Positions 24,574 to 36,067 are shown, counted from the stretch's first letter. The stretch is DNA of 50,612 nt from a virus (IMGVR_UViG_3300049810_001630:1-50612), one strand, 5' to 3'. Notes: generated by a model not told the origin, from the letters alone. A program made the numbers and translations.

Positions 24574-27500
24574 CTTCAACTTCTCTTTCAATATATCAAT
24601 TTCTTTTTGCTGTTCTTTGATAGCCTCTATTAATAGACCTGTAAGTTTAGCATAATCTACTCCTTTATATCCATTATCTCTATCAGTTACTAATTGAGGT
24701 AATACTTTTTCAACATCTTGAGCAATAACCCCTACATTTGGTAAAGATTGTTGTAACTCATCTGCATTATCATTCCAATTCCAAGTAACACCTTTTAGAG
24801 ATTGAACTTTTTCAATTGGATTAGAAATAAGTTCTATATTATCTTTTAATCTTTCATCCGAAGAAGCGTATGCAACAACATCACCACCTACATTCAATGC
24901 TCCACCTATACCTACACCACCAGTCACTATAACAGCTCCAGTTGTTTTATTACTTGAAGAGGCTGTGTTAGAAAATGTGATTATTCCACTTGCCGTATCA
25001 GTTGCATTACTTCTTAAATATTTACTATCTGTTTGAGATGTAATATCGAATGATGAAATATAATTAGCACCATTTGCAATGTATTGGTTATCTAATGCTC
25101 CACCATTACCAGTATAAGTTGATAATGCTGTATTTTCAACACTTCCTAATCCAACATCACCTTTTGTTGTTCCTTGTGCTCTTAAACTTGTATAAGTTCC
25201 ATCTTCATCAAATGCATCAGTACTAAGTGAACTTAAAGTTGCTTTGTTGAATGTATTAGTACCATCTGATACCGATGTTGAATCAACGGTGATTGTTGTA
25301 TTTGCAACACTTCCTAATCCTAAGTTTGTTCTTGCAGTAGCAGCATTTGTTAAATCACTTAAGTTTTGGTCTTTTTGTAATTTTCCACCTACTGTTGTTA
25401 CTAAACTTGCAAGTGAACCAGAATCACTATCCAAAGATGCAGATAATTCACCAAGTGTATCTAATGTTGAACCAGCAGTTCCAATAATAGCATCAATTCT
25501 ACCTTGTACGAATGCCGTTGTTGCGATTCGTGTAGAAGAGTTAGTACCTGTTTGAGTAGGAGCAGTTGGATTAGAAGTTAAAGCAGCTCCACTAAACATG
25601 GTTGCTTTCGATTCGTTTGTTACATTACCTAAACCAATATTTGTTGCTGTAAGTGTTCTTGTAGTTGCAGAAGCATCAGTAACATGACCAGATGTATCTG
25701 TTGTTATTGTTAATGTATCTATTACACTAGCACCACTAGTATCAATAGAAATATCATCACCATCGTAGGTTGGGTGAACATATTTATTAGCATCTGATGC
25801 TCCAGTATATCCAAGGTTTGCTAATGTTAATGTTCTAGTTGCAATAGAACCATTTGCATCTGTAACGTGACCATCAGTATTAGTAGTAATGTTAAAATCT
25901 AAATCACTAATTACAGTAGCTCCTGTTAGAGCTCCAGTATCAATTGCAATATCATCACCATCAAATGTTGGGTGAGAATAGTTATTAGCATCTGATGCTC
26001 CAGTATATCCTAAATCTCCTAATGTTAATGTTCTAGTTGCAACACTACCATTAGCATCTGTTACAAGTCCACTTGTATTTGTTGTAATATTAATATCTAA
26101 ATCAGATATTACAGTTGCACCTGATAAAAGAGTAGTATCGATATCTATATCATCACCAGCTAAGTTAGTTGGTAATACATAATTGTTTGCATCAGTATCA
26201 CCAGTATATCCTAAATCTCCCAATGTTAATTCTCGTGTACTAACACTACCATTTGCATCGGTAACGTGTCCTTGTCCATTAGTAGTAACATTGATATCAA
26301 TATCAGATACAACTGTTGCTCCTGATAATACTCCAGTATCTACCGAGAAATCATCTCCATTAAATGTTGGGTGAGAATAAACTGTATTTGTATCAGTTGA
26401 AGATATTGTAACGTTATTAGCATCTGTATGAGTTAATGTAACATTAGAACCTGCAACTAATTTAATATCTTGAGTACCACTTGAATGACCACCAGTCGTA
26501 TTTCTTAAAATAATATCATTAGTACTATCTACAAAAGATAATGTAGTAGTATTTTGTGTATTATCATTAGCTGTCATATCATTAACAACTAAATCAATAG
26601 TTCCATCACCATCTTGATAAGTTGCTGAAATTCTTGTTTCAGTATTACCAGTGAACATAGCACCAACTATATCTTGTACCGCATCTGTTGATAACTGAGT
26701 GTTATCATTAGCGGTCATATCATCAACAACAACATTAATTTTTCCAGTTGAATCATCATAAGTAGCTGCTACTCTAGTTTCAGTATTTGAACTAAACATC
26801 CCACCTACGATATCCTGAACTGCTTCGGTTGATAACTGAGTGTCATCATTTGGTGTTGTTACCGAACCACCTAATGCAATTGATGTTCCATTAATTGTAA
26901 TTGAATTATTGGTTAATTGAGAATTACCAATACCTGTTACTTGTTCTGAACCACTAATTACGGTGTTTGCATTTAAAATAGGTACAACATTACCCGAATC
27001 TGTTACATCAGCACTACCTTCAATGTTATCTAATTTATCTTTTAAAGTATTTGTAAAGTTATTATCTGTTTGTGATGCAACTACAAAATCAATATCACCA
27101 GTACCATCTTGATAAGTTACTGTTATACCTGTTTCAGTACCACCTAACATTCCACCTACTATATCTTGAACTTGTTCTGTTGATAATTGTGTATTATCAT
27201 TTGGAGTTGAAACTGAACCACCTAATGAGATAGCCGAACCATTAATTGTTATACTTGAGTTAGTTAATTGTGAGTTTCCTATACCCGTTACTTGGTCAGA
27301 ACCACTAATTACTGTATTTGCATTTAAAATAGGTACAACGTTATCAGCATCAGTTACATCAGCACTACCTTCAATGTTATCTAATTTATTTTTGAGTGTA
27401 GTTGTGAAGTTGTTATCTGTTTGTGATGCAACTACAAAATCAATATCTCCAGTTGTATCCTGATAAGTTACTGAAATACCCGTTTCGGTACCTCCCAACA

Positions 27501-30500
27501 TTCCACCAACTATATCTTGAACTTCTTCTGTTGATAGTTGAGTGTTTGTATTTGTATCTACCCATGGTACATTAACGTACATTTTCTCAGAATCCAATTC
27601 AACTGGGTAATTTTTATCATTTTCAGAATATCCAATTTTAAACCCACCTCTTGTTGATGAACTACCTAATGGTAAACTATAATTTACTGTTCCTGCGGCA
27701 TCAACACCTAAGTTAGTTCTAGCAGTTGAAGCATTTGCTAAATCAGATAAGTTACTTGATTTAGCTAATTTAGTACCAACAGTATTTGTTAGTGATGTTA
27801 ATGCATCCTCATCATCGGATAATGAAGCGGATAATTCACCAAGTGTATCTAAAGCACTACCAGCGGTACCTACTAAATCAGTAAGTTCTTGTTGTACATA
27901 AGCAGTTGTTGCTATTTTTGTTGAATCATCGTTTGCTGAAGGTGTTTCTGCTGTTGAAGCACCTGTCAATGCAGCATCAGTAAACATAGTTGATTTTGAT
28001 TCGTTTGTTACGTTTCCTAATCCTACATCACCCTTTGTTGTTCCTTGTGCTCTTAAACTTGCATAAGTTCCACTTTGTGAGAAGGCATCAACATCTGTGA
28101 TATCAGATGAAGAGATAGAACCACTTAATACTTCTTTAGCATCTAATATTGGATGAACATTACCAGTATCCGTTACATCAGCACTACCTTCAATATTATC
28201 TAATTTAGATTTTAAAGTGTTTGTAAAGTTATTATCTGTTTGAGATGCTACGGAGAAATCTAATGAGTTTCCAACATCATCATAAGTAACACTAATACCA
28301 CTTTCAGTATTACCAGCAACCATTCCCCCAACAATATCTTGAACTTCTTCTGTTGATAATTGTGTGTTATCGTTTGGAGTTGATACTGAACCACCCAATG
28401 AAACACTTGCACCATTGATGGTAATAGATGAATTAGTTAATTGTGAGTTTCCTATACCTGTTACTTGGTCAGAACCAGATATTACAGTTTCTGCATTTAA
28501 TTTAGTTTTTACAAGAGCATCCGTATATCCAACTTTACTTGAGTTCGTAGTAATTGCTGATGCTTGACCACCTGTTATAGTTGTTGGTTGGTTTTGTATT
28601 GAACCATAATCTACTTGGTCAGAACCCGATATTACAGTTTCTGTGTTTAATTTAGCTTTTACAAGAGCATCTGTATATCCAACTTTATTCGTGTTAGTAG
28701 TAATTGCTGATGCTTGACCTCCAGTAATAGTTGTAGTATCTCCAGCAAGTGCAGTAGTACTACTTGTACCCAATTGTAGAGTTGTTATCGAATCTCCCAA
28801 TGAAACACCTGTACCATCTATTGTTATACTTGAGTTTACTAATTTACTATTTGCTATTGAACCAGCTAATTGTGTATTAGTTATTCCACTAATTTGTTCC
28901 GAACCACTTACTACACCATCTGCATTTAATTTTGTTTTTACTCTAACATCCGTATAATACTTGTTTGTACCTTCCGAAAGGTTTGTTGTACTAAATCCAC
29001 TTAGAGATATTTGGTCTGAACCAGATATTACTCCTTCGGCATTTATTTTTGTAAGTACATTTGCATCGAAGTTTGTAATTGAATCTGCATCTACTTGGTC
29101 AGAACCAGATAATACACCTTCTGTATTTAATTTGGTCTTTACAAGAGCATCTGTGTATCCAACTTTACTTGTGTTAGCAGTAATTGCTGATGCTTGGGCC
29201 CCACTAATAGTTGTAGTATCTCCAGCAAGTGCAGTTGTTGAACTTGTACCTAGTTGTAGAGTTGTTACCGAACCACCTAGTGAAACTGCAGTTCCATCAA
29301 TGGTAATTGAACTATTTGATAATTTAGAATTACCAATTGAACCAGCTAATTTACTTGCAGCAATTGAACCTGCTAACTGAGTATTTGTTATTCCACTAAC
29401 TTGTTCTGAACCTGATATTACACCACCACCGACTGTAAATGTTATTGTTTCATCTGAACTTTGGTTAAGTGTTACTGCACCCCCACCAACTAATCCATTT
29501 CCTGCGGTAAATGTAATTGTATTATTATTAACACCACCCAATGCCTGTACTTGGTCTGAACCTGATATAACACCACTTGGTAGAATTGATGTTACGTTAC
29601 CAGTAGTTATTGTACCTATTGTTGTGATTGAATTATCACCCGTATATGTTCCTGCAGCAACAGTATCTAATGTTGAATTATATGCTTGTACATCCGAACC
29701 AATTGAAACTCCTAAGTTAGTTCTAGCAGTTCCAGCATTTGCTAAATCAGATAAATTACTTGATTTTGCTAATTTTGTTCCTACTGTTGTTACTAAACTT
29801 GCAAGTGAACCAGAATCTTCAGCTAATGAAGCAGAAAGTTCTCCTAGTGTATCTAGTGTTGAACCAGCAGTACCTACTAAATCAGTAAGTTCTTGTTGTA
29901 CATACGCCGTTGTTGCTATTTTTGTTGAATCATCGTTTGAACTTGGTGTTGGTGCCGCGGTTGTTCCAGTAAATGTAGGAGAAGTAAACATTGTTGATTT
30001 ACTCTCATTTGTTACATTACCCAAACCAACATCACCTTTAGTAGTTGCCTGTGCTCTTAAGTTTGCATATGTTCCACTTTGTGAGAAAGCAGCAACATCT
30101 GTAATATCAGCCGATGTTATTGAACCACTTAATACTGTTTCAGCATTTAATTTTGTTTTTACTCTAGCATCAGTATAATATTTGTTTGTACCTTCCGAAA
30201 CATCACCAGTATCAAACCCTGTCTTAATAGCATCGTTTAATGTTACTTGTTGTGAACCTGATATTGTTCCTGTTCCACTAGCAATACTTGAGAATGTTAT
30301 AGTATCTCCTAATGAAACACTTGTACCAGCAATAGTAATTGAATTATTTTGAATAGTAGTACCATCTATTTGTGCTGATTGAGATACTATACTATCACCT
30401 TCTGTATTCAAATATCTCGTATCAAATTCAGATGTTAGTTGTGCTGAACCTGATAATACACCAATAGAATTATTGTAAGCAAGCACATTTGAATCAAAGT

Positions 30501-31107
30501 TTGTTATTGTGTTTGCATTTACTTGAGCAGATTCAGAAATAATTCCATCACCATCTACATTTAGATATCTAGTATCATATGATGAAGTTAATTGAGATGA
30601 ACCAGATACAACTCCAGTAGCTTCTGCTATTTTTGCAAATGTTATAGAACTATTTAAATTAACTGCAGTACCAGCAATAGTAATTGAATTATTTTGGATG
30701 TTAATACCATCTATTTGTGCTGATTGGGATACAACATTATCTCCATCTGTATTCAAATATCTCGTATCTAAATCTCCAGTTACTTGGGCCGAACCAGATA
30801 CTACACCTTCTGCATTTAATTTGGTTTTTACCCTAGCATCAGTATAATAAAGATTTGTATTTTCTGATAATTGTGAAGTATTAAATCCACTTAAAGAAAT
30901 TTGGTCTGAACCACTAACTACTCCTAATGAATTAATATATGTTAATGTATCTGAATTTGTATATGAGGTTACTCCAGAGAGATTAGAACCATCACCAACG
31001 AAAGAACCACTAAACGAACCACTATATGTGGAATCAGATGGTGGGGTTAGTGTAGCTCCGTTTGCAAAGGTAAGTGAACCTGAAACTATGGGACTGTGTA
31101 TTATCAT
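24571..31107 (-). CDS. Giant tail fibre with C-terminal S74 chaperone, 2178 residues
   Basis: The longest gene in the window. The N-terminus MIIHSPIVSGSLTFANG lacks the attachment module of its neighbours; SFVGDGSNLSGV follows. The shaft is built from many copies of a beta phrase around (V/I)SGS(D/E/A)Q, TNFDANVLTKINAEG, YYTDARVKTKLN and long repeats containing QLSTEEVQDIVGGM...VTY.D...VVASQTDNNF. The C-terminus, residues 2081-2178, is a peptidase S74 intramolecular chaperone: ASSDERLKDNI with the cleaving Ser, then GVIAQDVEKVLPQLV and a coiled-coil tail. It should trimerise the fibre and cut itself off. Its ATG follows the stop of the upstream fibre by one base, so they are co-translated. 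Confidence 0.85.
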   Translation of the reverse strand: MIIHSPIVSGSLTFANGATLTPPSDSTYSGSFSGSFVGDGSNLSGVTSYTNSDTLTYINSLGVVSGSDQISLSGFNTSQLSENTNLYYTDARVKTKLNAEGVVSGSAQVTGDLDTRYLNTDGDNVVSQSAQIDGINIQNNSITIAGTAVNLNSSITFAKIAEATGVVSGSSQLTSSYDTRYLNVDGDGIISESAQVNANTITNFDSNVLAYNNSIGVLSGSAQLTSEFDTRYLNTEGDSIVSQSAQIDGTTIQNNSITIAGTSVSLGDTITFSSIASGTGTISGSQQVTLNDAIKTGFDTGDVSEGTNKYYTDARVKTKLNAETVLSGSITSADITDVAAFSQSGTYANLRAQATTKGDVGLGNVTNESKSTMFTSPTFTGTTAAPTPSSNDDSTKIATTAYVQQELTDLVGTAGSTLDTLGELSASLAEDSGSLASLVTTVGTKLAKSSNLSDLANAGTARTNLGVSIGSDVQAYNSTLDTVAAGTYTGDNSITTIGTITTGNVTSILPSGVISGSDQVQALGGVNNNTITFTAGNGLVGGGAVTLNQSSDETITFTVGGGVISGSEQVSGITNTQLAGSIAASKLAGSIGNSKLSNSSITIDGTAVSLGGSVTTLQLGTSSTTALAGDTTTISGAQASAITANTSKVGYTDALVKTKLNTEGVLSGSDQVDADSITNFDANVLTKINAEGVISGSDQISLSGFSTTNLSEGTNKYYTDVRVKTKLNADGVVSGSEQISGITNTQLAGSIANSKLVNSSITIDGTGVSLGDSITTLQLGTSSTTALAGDTTTITGGQASAITTNTNKVGYTDALVKAKLNTETVISGSDQVDYGSIQNQPTTITGGQASAITTNSSKVGYTDALVKTKLNAETVISGSDQVTGIGNSQLTNSSITINGASVSLGGSVSTPNDNTQLSTEEVQDIVGGMVAGNTESGISVTYDDVGNSLDFSVASQTDNNFTNTLKSKLDNIEGSADVTDTGNVHPILDAKEVLSGSISSSDITDVDAFSQSGTYASLRAQGTTKGDVGLGNVTNESKSTMFTDAALTGASTAETPSANDDSTKIATTAYVQQELTDLVGTAGSALDTLGELSASLSDDEDALTSLTNTVGTKLAKSSNLSDLANASTARTNLGVDAAGTVNYSLPLGSSSTRGGFKIGYSENDKNYPVELDSEKMYVNVPWVDTNTNTQLSTEEVQDIVGGMLGGTETGISVTYQDTTGDIDFVVASQTDNNFTTTLKNKLDNIEGSADVTDADNVVPILNANTVISGSDQVTGIGNSQLTNSSITINGSAISLGGSVSTPNDNTQLSTEQVQDIVGGMLGGTETGITVTYQDGTGDIDFVVASQTDNNFTNTLKDKLDNIEGSADVTDSGNVVPILNANTVISGSEQVTGIGNSQLTNNSITINGTSIALGGSVTTPNDDTQLSTEAVQDIVGGMFSSNTETRVAATYDDSTGKINVVVDDMTANDNTQLSTDAVQDIVGAMFTGNTETRISATYQDGDGTIDLVVNDMTANDNTQNTTTLSFVDSTNDIILRNTTGGHSSGTQDIKLVAGSNVTLTHTDANNVTISSTDTNTVYSHPTFNGDDFSVDTGVLSGATVVSDIDINVTTNGQGHVTDANGSVSTRELTLGDLGYTGDTDANNYVLPTNLAGDDIDIDTTLLSGATVISDLDINITTNTSGLVTDANGSVATRTLTLGDLGYTGASDANNYSHPTFDGDDIAIDTGALTGATVISDLDFNITTNTDGHVTDANGSIATRTLTLANLGYTGASDANKYVHPTYDGDDISIDTSGASVIDTLTITTDTSGHVTDASATTRTLTATNIGLGNVTNESKATMFSGAALTSNPTAPTQTGTNSSTRIATTAFVQGRIDAIIGTAGSTLDTLGELSASLDSDSGSLASLVTTVGGKLQKDQNLSDLTNAATARTNLGLGSVANTTITVDSTSVSDGTNTFNKATLSSLSTDAFDEDGTYTSLRAQGTTKGDVGLGSVENTALSTYTGNGGALDNQYIANGANYISSFDITSQTDSKYLRSNATDTASGIITFSNTASSSNKTTGAVIVTGGVGIGGALNVGGDVVAYASSDERLKDNIELISNPIEKVQSLKGVTWNWNDNADELQQSLPNVGVIAQDVEKVLPQLVTDRDNGYKGVDYAKLTGLLIEAIKEQQKEIDILKEKLK
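27002..27387 (-). repeat. Near-identical repeat blocks inside the giant fibre gene
   Basis: The 36-base stretch beginning gttacatcagcactacc occurs at 27002 and again about 350 bases later, embedded in longer similar blocks (encoding LDNIEGSADVTD with QDIVGGM). A further copy with one change is near 28172. Such repeats can recombine and change shaft length. Confidence 0.65.
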
Positions 31108-31108
31108 T

Positions 31109-34100
31109 CTATTTTACTTTCTTTTTCAATTCGTTTACTTCGTTTGATAATTCTTTAATTCCTTCTATAAGTAAGGAAACTATTCTATCGTATTTTACGG
31201 CCTTGTAACCATCTTCACGAGTATTTACTAATTCTGGAAGTATTGTTTCTATTTCTTGAGCAATTACTCCATAATCTTTACCTTTATAAATATTTTGTTT
31301 TTCTTCGTTCCATTCAAAACTATTACCAGAAATCTGATTTATTTTTTCTATTGGATTTTGAATAGGTTCAATATTATCTTTTAACCTTTCATCCGAAGAA
31401 GCATATGCTATAATATCATCACTTGCTTTTACAGTACCAGTTACATAAATATCATCTGATATAGCAAATCTTGAGTTTCCATTATCCCATGTAATCGATT
31501 CGTTTGCACCACTAATAAATAAACCACCACCATCTGCTGATGCTGCGGTTGAACCACCTCGGTTTACTTCGATTAATTTATCAGTAACATTTAAGTTTGT
31601 TGTATTAATAGATGTTGTTGTACCCGAAACTGTTAAATTACCAGATACGGTTAAATCATTGAATTGTACATCATCATCGGTATCTATACCTAAACTATCT
31701 CTTGTAGGAATAGTATCACTCCATGGTACATTAACGTACATTTTCTCAGAATCTAGTTCAACAGGATAGTTCTTTCCATTTTCAGAATATCCAACTTTGA
31801 ATCCACCTCTAATACTATCCGTTCCTAGTGGAAGTGTATAATTTATTGTTCCAGCTTCATCTACTCCGATTGTAGTTCTAACTGCTCCTGCCGATGTATC
31901 ATCTAATATTGTTTGTGCGAATGTTGAAGCAACTTGGTCTGAACCACTAACTACTCCTTCGGCATTTAATTTAGTTTTTACTCTAGCATCAGTATAATAA
32001 AGGTTAGTACCTTCTGATAAATCTGAAGTTGATTTTGTTCCTAATTGTGTATCCCAATCACTATTTGTATAGTGGTCTAAATCTGATATTTGTGATTGTG
32101 TAATTGTAATCTGAGCTGATTGAGAAATTATTCCACTACCATCTGTGATTTGAGTTGAACCACTAATTACACCATCTGTATTTAATTTTGATTTTACATT
32201 TGAATCAAAGTTAGTTATTGTATTAGCATTTACCTGAGCTGATTCTGAAATTAATCCACTTCCATCTGTTATTTGAGATGACCCACTAACTACTTCTAAT
32301 GAATTGATATAAGTAAGTGTATCAGCATTTGTATATGAAGTAACACCAGTTAATTGTGTACCATCACCAACGAAAGAACCAGTAAATGTTGTTGTCCCAG
32401 CAACATCACCAATATTTTCACCACTTACTCTACCACTACCAAAATCAGTAGCAACATTAAGTAATTGTGCCGAACTAGATATTACACTATCACCATTTAT
32501 TTCTAAGAAAGTATTAAATCCACTAATTTGAACTGAACTTGTAACAACGTTATCTCCTGTTATTTCTAAGAACTTATTAAAGTTACTAATCTGAGTAGAT
32601 GATGATACTAATCCATCAATATCAAAGAAATTATTATCTATTTGTGTAGATGATGAAATTATACCACTACCAGTTAGTGCATTTAGTACACCATTACCAA
32701 AATGATTAGAACCTGTATCTATACTCATTGAAACATCACCAGCATATCCACCTCCCGATAAACCTCCACCAGGTGTTGGAAGAGCGGCTGTGATATCACC
32801 AGCAGATGCATCAATAATTTTACCATCTACATAATTTTTTATAGCACCAGCATTACCAAGTACAGCAGTATTACCATCATCAATTGAGTTAGATACATGA
32901 TAAAAAGCAGCTGTTGCCAGTGTTCGTTTTCCAACTTCTCCACCAGAACCACTCATGAAAACAGTAAAGTGTGTATCAGATAAGGTATCTGTACCTGTAA
33001 GTGTTAATCCGTTAAACGTAGGTTCGTTTGAGGTTCCTAGTCCATTAAGTGTAACAGAAGTTGCCGTACCATTTTGTGTTAATCTAACTTGACCTTGTAC
33101 TGAGGTAGAACTTATTACTGATGATGAAATCATACCACTACCTGTCAATGCGTTGATTACACCTTCTCCAAAGTGACCAGAACCAGTATCTAATGTTAAA
33201 CTTCTACTTGTTGTGATGTTACCACCACCACTTATTCCTTTTCCACTACCAATCGTAATACTTGAGTGGTCAATATGTTCATTTGCAACATATCCTGTTG
33301 TATTGTGAATATCAATTTGAGAAGATTGTGATACAACATTATCTCCATCTGTATTTAAATATCTTGAATCAAATTCAGTTGTTAATTGAGCTGAAGATGA
33401 TAAAACTGTTTCCGTATTTAATTTAGATTTTACATTTGAATCAAAGTTTGTTATTGTATTTGCGTTTACTTGAGCAGATTGAGAAATAATCCCATCACTA
33501 TTAAGTTTAGCTTTTACGTTTGAATCAAAATTTGTAATTGAATTAGCATTTACTTGTTGAGAAGAAGTAAATACATTATCCCCATTCGTATTTAAGTACC
33601 TTGTATCAAATTCTGTTGTTAATTGACCAGATGAACTAATTACATTATCACCACCTATTTCTAAGAAGGTGTTGTAATTACTAATTTGAGCAGATGAACT
33701 AACTACTGTTTCTGTATTTAGTTTTGATTTTACCCTACTATCTGTGTAGTAAAGATTTGATGAATGTTCAGCAACATCTGCAGTATTAAATCCTGTTTTA
33801 TCTGCCTCATCTAATACTACTTGAGAAGATTGTGATATAACAGTCTCATCATTTAAATAAGTTTTTACATTTGAATCAAAGTTGGTTATTGTATTAGCAT
33901 TTACTTGTATAGATGAACTAATTACTGTATTTGAATTTAGCTCATTCTTAACATCACTAGAAAATCCTGTCGTACTATTGGCAGATACTTGTTCTGAACC
34001 ACTAAACAATCCTAATGAATTTATTTTAGCTTGAACTCTATCATCAGTATAATATTTATTAACCGCTTCTGCTACTTGGTCTGTATCAATACCTGTTAGT

Positions 34101-36034
34101 TCACCACCTTCTCCTTTGAATCCTACTGATGAACTTACTTTAGCATCAAATAAGAATTGTGAACCAGCATGGTCCCAAGTCATTGATTTATCAGCACCAT
34201 CTATTTCGATACCAGCACCATCAGCGGCTGCTGAATCAGCTGAACCACTTGCAACTGTAATTAACTTATCTTCAATTCTTAATTCTGAAGTTTGTATTTC
34301 AGTTGCCGAACCTAAAACGGTTAAGTTACCAGTTACTTGTACATCACCTGTGAAATCACCATCAGCGAATGTTACATTATCAGTTGTTGCAATTCCTTGA
34401 TTAGAATCACCTAAATATCCCCATTGTGTAGCGGATAATGTAGATGTTCCAATATTTTTAAGTTGATTTACTTCTGAGTTGGTTAAATCGTTTAATAATG
34501 ATTGAGATACAACATTATCACCATTTATTTCTAAGAAAGTATTATATGTACTAATTTGTGCTGAAGATGATACAACGGAATCACCATTTGTGTTCAAATA
34601 TCTTGTATCAAACTCAGTTGTTAATTGTTCTGAACCACTAAGTACACCATCTGTATCTAATCTTCCCTTAACACCATCTATAAAGTGAGATGAACCAGTA
34701 TTTAATGATAAAGTTCGTGTTGATGCAATATTACCACCACCACTCATACCATCACCAGCAGTAATTGATACCGAAGTGTGATTAATATGTTCATTTGCTA
34801 CATACCCATCAGTTGAATGGATATCAACTTGAGATGAACCACTAATAACTGTTTCTGTATTTAATTTTGTTTTTACTCTAGCATCAGTATAATATAAATT
34901 TGAACCTTCTACAACATCAGTTGTATCGAAGTTAGTTAAATCAGCATCATTTAAAACTACTTGAGCTGATTGACTGATTACTGTTTCTGTATTTAGTTTT
35001 TCTTTTACACCAGATGTGAATGTAGTTGAATCATTAACTAATTCTATATTATCAGCATTTACAACAATACCATTGTTTGCAGATACTACATTAAATGTTC
35101 TTGTTGATGCAATTGTACCACCACCAGTTAAACCAGCTCCTGCTGTCATTGTTACTGAAGTGTGGTTAATGTGTTCATTTGATACAAAACCAGTTGTATC
35201 ATCGTGATTTACTTGGTCTGAACCACTAATTACGGATTCTGCATCTAATTTTGTTTTTACCCTAACATCGGTGTAGTATAAATTTGAACCCTCTACAACA
35301 TCAGTTGTATCAAATCCAGTTAAATCAGCATCATTTAAAACTACTTGAGATGATTGACTAATTACTGTTTCTGTATCTAATTTTTTCTTTACACCACCCA
35401 AAAAGGTAACCGAACCAGTATTTAATGATAAAGTTCTTGTTGTAGTTATATCACCACCTCCACTTAGACCAATACCAGATAATATAGAAACCGAACCATG
35501 ATTTATGTGTTCATTTGCAACATATCCTGTTGTATTGTGAATATCAATTTGAGAAGATTGAGATACTACACTATCGCCATCGGTATTTAAGTATCTTACA
35601 TCATATGAAGATGTTAATTGTGAAGAACCTGATACTATATTTGAACCAGGTAGTGATATATCTAAAATAGAAGCAGATGTTAGGTATGAATTTTTCCAAA
35701 ATCGTGTTTCTGAACCTAAATCATAAGCATCTGATGCAGATGGTATTAGTGAACCACTTAAACTGGCCTGAACATTAATATTATCATTTGCCAGAGAATC
35801 TCCAAGGAATATATTCCCTCCGATTCTAATATCATTAGTAACCCGTATGTTTGATGCAGTTAAATCACCACTTAAACTAACATGGTCTACTGTATTTGAA
35901 CCAGATTTTAGTAAAATATGTGAATTCGTACCATCACCAACTAAGACAGTGTCAAGTGTTTGGTGATAAAATAGTTCCGATTCTGCAAGAGAAGGAACCG
36001 TTGTACCCCTCCTTAATTTTAGTATAGCTGCCAT
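31109..36034 (-). CDS. Large tail fibre with C-terminal S74 chaperone, 1641 residues
   Basis: The N-terminus MAAILKLRRGTTVPSLAESELFYHQTLDTVLVGDG is a fibre attachment module like those of the 447- and 740-residue fibres. The shaft repeats VS(Q/S)S(A/S)Q, NANTITNFDSNVK, SKLNTETV and YLNTDGDNV many times, with collagen-like Gly turns (GAGLTGGG, GGGLSGGG) in between. GFKGEGGELTGI and SFVGDGTQLTGV carry the GDG..LT motif. Residues 1545-1641 are a peptidase S74 chaperone beginning ASSDERLKDNI, with GVIAQEIETILPELV and a Lys-rich helix. A late box precedes it, and the giant fibre follows one base after its stop. The upstream gene is closed by a terminator. Confidence 0.86.
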   Translation of the reverse strand: MAAILKLRRGTTVPSLAESELFYHQTLDTVLVGDGTNSHILLKSGSNTVDHVSLSGDLTASNIRVTNDIRIGGNIFLGDSLANDNINVQASLSGSLIPSASDAYDLGSETRFWKNSYLTSASILDISLPGSNIVSGSSQLTSSYDVRYLNTDGDSVVSQSSQIDIHNTTGYVANEHINHGSVSILSGIGLSGGGDITTTRTLSLNTGSVTFLGGVKKKLDTETVISQSSQVVLNDADLTGFDTTDVVEGSNLYYTDVRVKTKLDAESVISGSDQVNHDDTTGFVSNEHINHTSVTMTAGAGLTGGGTIASTRTFNVVSANNGIVVNADNIELVNDSTTFTSGVKEKLNTETVISQSAQVVLNDADLTNFDTTDVVEGSNLYYTDARVKTKLNTETVISGSSQVDIHSTDGYVANEHINHTSVSITAGDGMSGGGNIASTRTLSLNTGSSHFIDGVKGRLDTDGVLSGSEQLTTEFDTRYLNTNGDSVVSSSAQISTYNTFLEINGDNVVSQSLLNDLTNSEVNQLKNIGTSTLSATQWGYLGDSNQGIATTDNVTFADGDFTGDVQVTGNLTVLGSATEIQTSELRIEDKLITVASGSADSAAADGAGIEIDGADKSMTWDHAGSQFLFDAKVSSSVGFKGEGGELTGIDTDQVAEAVNKYYTDDRVQAKINSLGLFSGSEQVSANSTTGFSSDVKNELNSNTVISSSIQVNANTITNFDSNVKTYLNDETVISQSSQVVLDEADKTGFNTADVAEHSSNLYYTDSRVKSKLNTETVVSSSAQISNYNTFLEIGGDNVISSSGQLTTEFDTRYLNTNGDNVFTSSQQVNANSITNFDSNVKAKLNSDGIISQSAQVNANTITNFDSNVKSKLNTETVLSSSAQLTTEFDSRYLNTDGDNVVSQSSQIDIHNTTGYVANEHIDHSSITIGSGKGISGGGNITTSRSLTLDTGSGHFGEGVINALTGSGMISSSVISSTSVQGQVRLTQNGTATSVTLNGLGTSNEPTFNGLTLTGTDTLSDTHFTVFMSGSGGEVGKRTLATAAFYHVSNSIDDGNTAVLGNAGAIKNYVDGKIIDASAGDITAALPTPGGGLSGGGYAGDVSMSIDTGSNHFGNGVLNALTGSGIISSSTQIDNNFFDIDGLVSSSTQISNFNKFLEITGDNVVTSSVQISGFNTFLEINGDSVISSSAQLLNVATDFGSGRVSGENIGDVAGTTTFTGSFVGDGTQLTGVTSYTNADTLTYINSLEVVSGSSQITDGSGLISESAQVNANTITNFDSNVKSKLNTDGVISGSTQITDGSGIISQSAQITITQSQISDLDHYTNSDWDTQLGTKSTSDLSEGTNLYYTDARVKTKLNAEGVVSGSDQVASTFAQTILDDTSAGAVRTTIGVDEAGTINYTLPLGTDSIRGGFKVGYSENGKNYPVELDSEKMYVNVPWSDTIPTRDSLGIDTDDDVQFNDLTVSGNLTVSGTTTSINTTNLNVTDKLIEVNRGGSTAASADGGGLFISGANESITWDNGNSRFAISDDIYVTGTVKASDDIIAYASSDERLKDNIEPIQNPIEKINQISGNSFEWNEEKQNIYKGKDYGVIAQEIETILPELVNTREDGYKAVKYDRIVSLLIEGIKELSNEVNELKKKVK

Positions 36035-36059
36035 CTAAATTATTTTCCCATTTATTTTA

Positions 36060-36067
36060 TATAAATA
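36060..36067 (-). promoter_or_regulatory. Late-type promoter box TATTTATA before the S74 fibre pair
   Basis: ATATATTTATATA on the coding strand, 25 bases before the ATG at 36034 and downstream of the terminator of the preceding gene. Confidence 0.55.

Noticed and set aside
29624-30178. Plus-strand ORF of 184 codons and other plus-strand ORFs (for example 13285-13662, 42741-43100, 28961-29380)
   Set aside because: They are the antisense of repetitive Ser/Thr-rich or tape measure codons, with composition dictated by the real genes and no start signals.
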